11,820 bases of DNA, from positions 1 to 11,820 of the forward strand of contig JAKALW010000011.1 of NCBI GenBank assembly GCA_021823945.1, given 5' to 3'. Source of the stretch: Microcaldota archaeon (GTDB taxonomy: Archaea; Micrarchaeota; Micrarchaeia; Anstonellales; VGKX01). Both the position numbers and the translations under genes were made by a program. Shown here piece by piece: positions 10,348-11,820 of this stretch (position 1 is the first letter of the stretch; the number at the start of each line of letters is the position of its first letter). The notes beneath the pieces are model-generated. The model worked only from the letters and a program-made list of their open reading frames with translations, was not told the origin of the DNA and did no database searches.

Positions 10348-11220
10348 TCACCCCAATGATGGAATCAACCTTGGCATTATTGGATTTAACGCAAGCGAGA
10401 CGAAAAACGAGCAGAATACCATCCAGCCCGTAATGTCGGCAAGCCTTTCAAGGTTTATTATCGGTATTGTGAATGGCAAGTCAACCCCGAACCTGTACCC
10501 TTTGTCTACCTCGGCGGTGACGCTGTCAGGCGTTGAGCCCATTCCTGTGATGTTAGCGTATATGGCGGCAGTTTCGCCCTCTGCGTATTTCTGCTTGGAG
10601 CTTGATACAGCAAATGGCGTTCCGCCTGTCGTATTTTTCTCCCATTTCGGCGTGGCATTGCCGACCTCGAATGAAGATGTGTTGGTGGCGTACGCGCTTG
10701 AACCACCTATCGAAGAGGAAATCATTTGGAAAAGGTCCTTGTTTTTCGAGTCCAGCCTTACCGTGTACATCCAGACTGCGTTGTCTTTCCCGCCCGTCAC
10801 CGGGACGCACGCGGAATAAATCCCGTCGTACGACACGGCGTCGCAATTCGACGCGTTGCCATTGTCGAACATGGCGACTTTTTCGTGCATTGCCCTGTTG
10901 GGGTCTATCATGTTGACCGCGCCGACAATGAATATGAAGACAATGATTATCACGAAGAGCGGCTTCATCTGGAGCATCATCATCTCGGACATCAGTGGCA
11001 TGATGTCGCCCTGCTTTTTCATGGCCGCGTCTATCCTCGCCTGGTCCTTGGACTTTGAAGCTTCTGAAAGCTCCTTTGACACGTCGCTTGACAGTTTTTG
11101 GATTTCCTTAATCCTGGCGTAATTGCCTACCTTCCTTTGTATCACGAACGATATTATCGCGTACGCGACAGCGACAAGCGTCACGACGTACACGAAATTG
11201 TCCGGTGTAATGAATGACAT
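10348..11220 (-). CDS. EMC3/TMCO1-type membrane insertase (DUF106, Oxa1 superfamily) with large external loop
   Basis: A 290-residue protein of the archaeal DUF106 family, related to YidC/Oxa1 and eukaryotic EMC3 and TMCO1, which insert proteins into the membrane. Segment 1 is at about 9-27. A charged, coiled-coil-like cytosolic hairpin with a Met-rich end follows (32-86). Segment 2 is at about 87-103 and segment 3 at about 264-281. The loop between segments 2 and 3 is about 155 residues, far longer than in typical members; it has five N-X-S/T sequons (Asn122, 180, 188, 196, 223) and two cysteines (126, 138). ATG at 11220 is chosen because the in-frame GTG at 11232 is part of the AGGTG ribosome-binding site. 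It lies between adk and eL34, the conserved place near secY. Confidence 0.9.
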   Translation of the reverse strand: MSFITPDNFVYVVTLVAVAYAIISFVIQRKVGNYARIKEIQKLSSDVSKELSEASKSKDQARIDAAMKKQGDIMPLMSEMMMLQMKPLFVIIIVFIFIVGAVNMIDPNRAMHEKVAMFDNGNASNCDAVSYDGIYSACVPVTGGKDNAVWMYTVRLDSKNKDLFQMISSSIGGSSAYATNTSSFEVGNATPKWEKNTTGGTPFAVSSSKQKYAEGETAAIYANITGMGSTPDSVTAEVDKGYRFGVDLPFTIPIINLERLADITGWMVFCSFFVSLALNPIMPRLIPSLG

Positions 11221-11243
11221 CTGATTTTGCACCTTTTGCTAAT

Positions 11244-11269
11244 CTTGCGCGCAAGTTTCCTCTATAGGA
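11244..11269 (-). repeat. Two small inverted repeats after adk
   Basis: TCCT-ATAG-AGGA (11258-11269) places the adk stop TAG in a tetraloop; CTTGCGCGCAAG (11244-11255) is a 12-nt perfect palindrome just downstream. Both are short, so either may be chance. Confidence 0.3.
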
Positions 11270-11816
11270 TTGCGGACACTTTCTCCCTTGCTTCCTCAAG
11301 CTTGCCGTTCCTGTTCTCAATTATCATGGCTGGCACGCCGCAAAAGAACGCGTATGCGGATAAAAGCTCCCTGTTGACGCCTTCATGCTCCAAAATTGCT
11401 TTGGGCTCTGTGGGTCTTACCCTGCCAGTTGCCTCGAAATCCTTCTTGCGCCTGTCAATTATCTCCTCTACCGGCGCAGTCACGTATACCAAGCCAGTCA
11501 CAGGGAGCTTTTCCAGAAGCTTTTTCGGAAGCCCCGGGAGATACCCCTGCGGCGTCTGGATGGAGCAGTGCGTGTCGAGTATGACTTTCCCCTTTTCCTT
11601 TGCGAGCACAAGCGCGACTTTTTCCTGAATCTCAAACTGCTTTTCCTTTGGGAGCGCGCGTATCTTGTCCCTGTGGTCCACGCCGAATTCCTTCGACGCA
11701 ATCTCGAACATCATGTCGCCGTAATTGAGCATCCTGTAGCCCTTTGCCTCCGCAAGCGGCTTTATTACGGTCGACTTGCCCACGCCCGGGACCCCCAATA
11801 TAATTATCATTCGCAT
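11262..11816 (-). CDS. adkA: Adenylate kinase, archaeal type (AdkA)
   Basis: A 184-residue archaeal adenylate kinase, interconverting ATP + AMP and 2 ADP. The P-loop GVPGVGKS is at 8-15. The AMP-site region VILDTHCSIQTPQGYLPGLP is characteristic of the archaeal family, and a basic segment RRKKDFEATGRVRPTE follows. Length is complete for the family (185-195). The start is close to the window edge: ATG at 11816 is chosen, and ATG at 11810 (two codons in) or TTG at 11819 are possible. In the usual archaeal order secY lies upstream, beyond this window, and the EMC3-like gene follows 41 nt downstream, so all three may serve membrane-linked functions. Confidence 0.95.
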   Translation of the reverse strand: MRMIIILGVPGVGKSTVIKPLAEAKGYRMLNYGDMMFEIASKEFGVDHRDKIRALPKEKQFEIQEKVALVLAKEKGKVILDTHCSIQTPQGYLPGLPKKLLEKLPVTGLVYVTAPVEEIIDRRKKDFEATGRVRPTEPKAILEHEGVNRELLSAYAFFCGVPAMIIENRNGKLEEAREKVSAIL

Positions 11817-11820
11817 CAAC

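Noticed and set aside
9842..10819. A 325-codon open frame on the plus strand
   Set aside because: It is antisense to the start of cmk, eL34 and the EMC3-like gene; its hydrophobic stretches mirror the coding strand and no ribosome-binding site supports it.

Overview
This window is from an archaeal chromosome. It carries the conserved archaeal ribosomal-protein/RNA-polymerase cluster on the minus strand. Read in the direction of transcription (high to low coordinates) the order is adk - EMC3/TMCO1-type membrane insertase (DUF106) - eL34 - cmk - eL14 - cbf5 - tRNA-Ser - uS13 - uS4 - uS11 - rpoD - tRNA-Leu - eL18 - uL13 - uS9 - rpoN - tRNA-Pro - uS2. A minus-strand thioredoxin-fold (DsbA-like) lipoprotein gene follows, and an unrecognised plus-strand gene faces it. 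Archaeal-only families (eL14, eL34, eL18, Cbf5, RpoD, RpoN, archaeal adenylate kinase), GGTG-type Shine-Dalgarno sites, AT-rich TATA-like boxes and two tRNA introns make the domain assignment secure. The lineage is not secure. Ala/Pro/Lys-rich tails on the ribosomal proteins and an intron in a tRNA T-arm would fit a DPANN-type archaeon such as Micrarchaeota or Diapherotrites, but this is only a suggestion.

Layout. 23-1132 is a plus-strand protein of unknown function. 1257-2303 is a secreted two-domain lipoprotein with a CPYC active site and its own promoter and terminator. 2463-5048 is the uS2/rpoN/uS9/uL13/eL18 block, with an intron-containing tRNA-Pro between rpoN and uS2. 5094-5265 is a dense hairpin cluster abutting tRNA-Leu. 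5299-7848 is rpoD/uS11/uS4/uS13. 7921-8032 is an intron-containing tRNA-Ser. 8086-8184 is a second chain of hairpins. 8172-11816 is cbf5/eL14/cmk/eL34/EMC3-like/adk. Together the genes build the ribosome, the polymerase assembly platform (D subunit; N subunit), rRNA pseudouridylation (Cbf5), nucleotide pools (Adk, Cmk) and membrane protein insertion.

Three things stand out. (1) tRNA-Pro(GGG) has a 48-nt intron between positions 53 and 54, in the T-arm, with a textbook bulge-helix-bulge. (2) Many stop codons in the cluster lie inside, or touch, inverted repeats. The strongest are at cbf5 (11 bp) and cmk (10 bp), with further cases at rpoN, uS11, eL14, uS9 and uS2. Several of these and neighbouring intergenic hairpins have GNRA or UUCG loops on the transcribed strand only, which points to an RNA-level 3'-end element. 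(3) Two proteins deviate from family norms: eL34 has lost all four zinc-ligand cysteines, and the EMC3-like insertase carries a large external loop with five N-glycosylation sequons.
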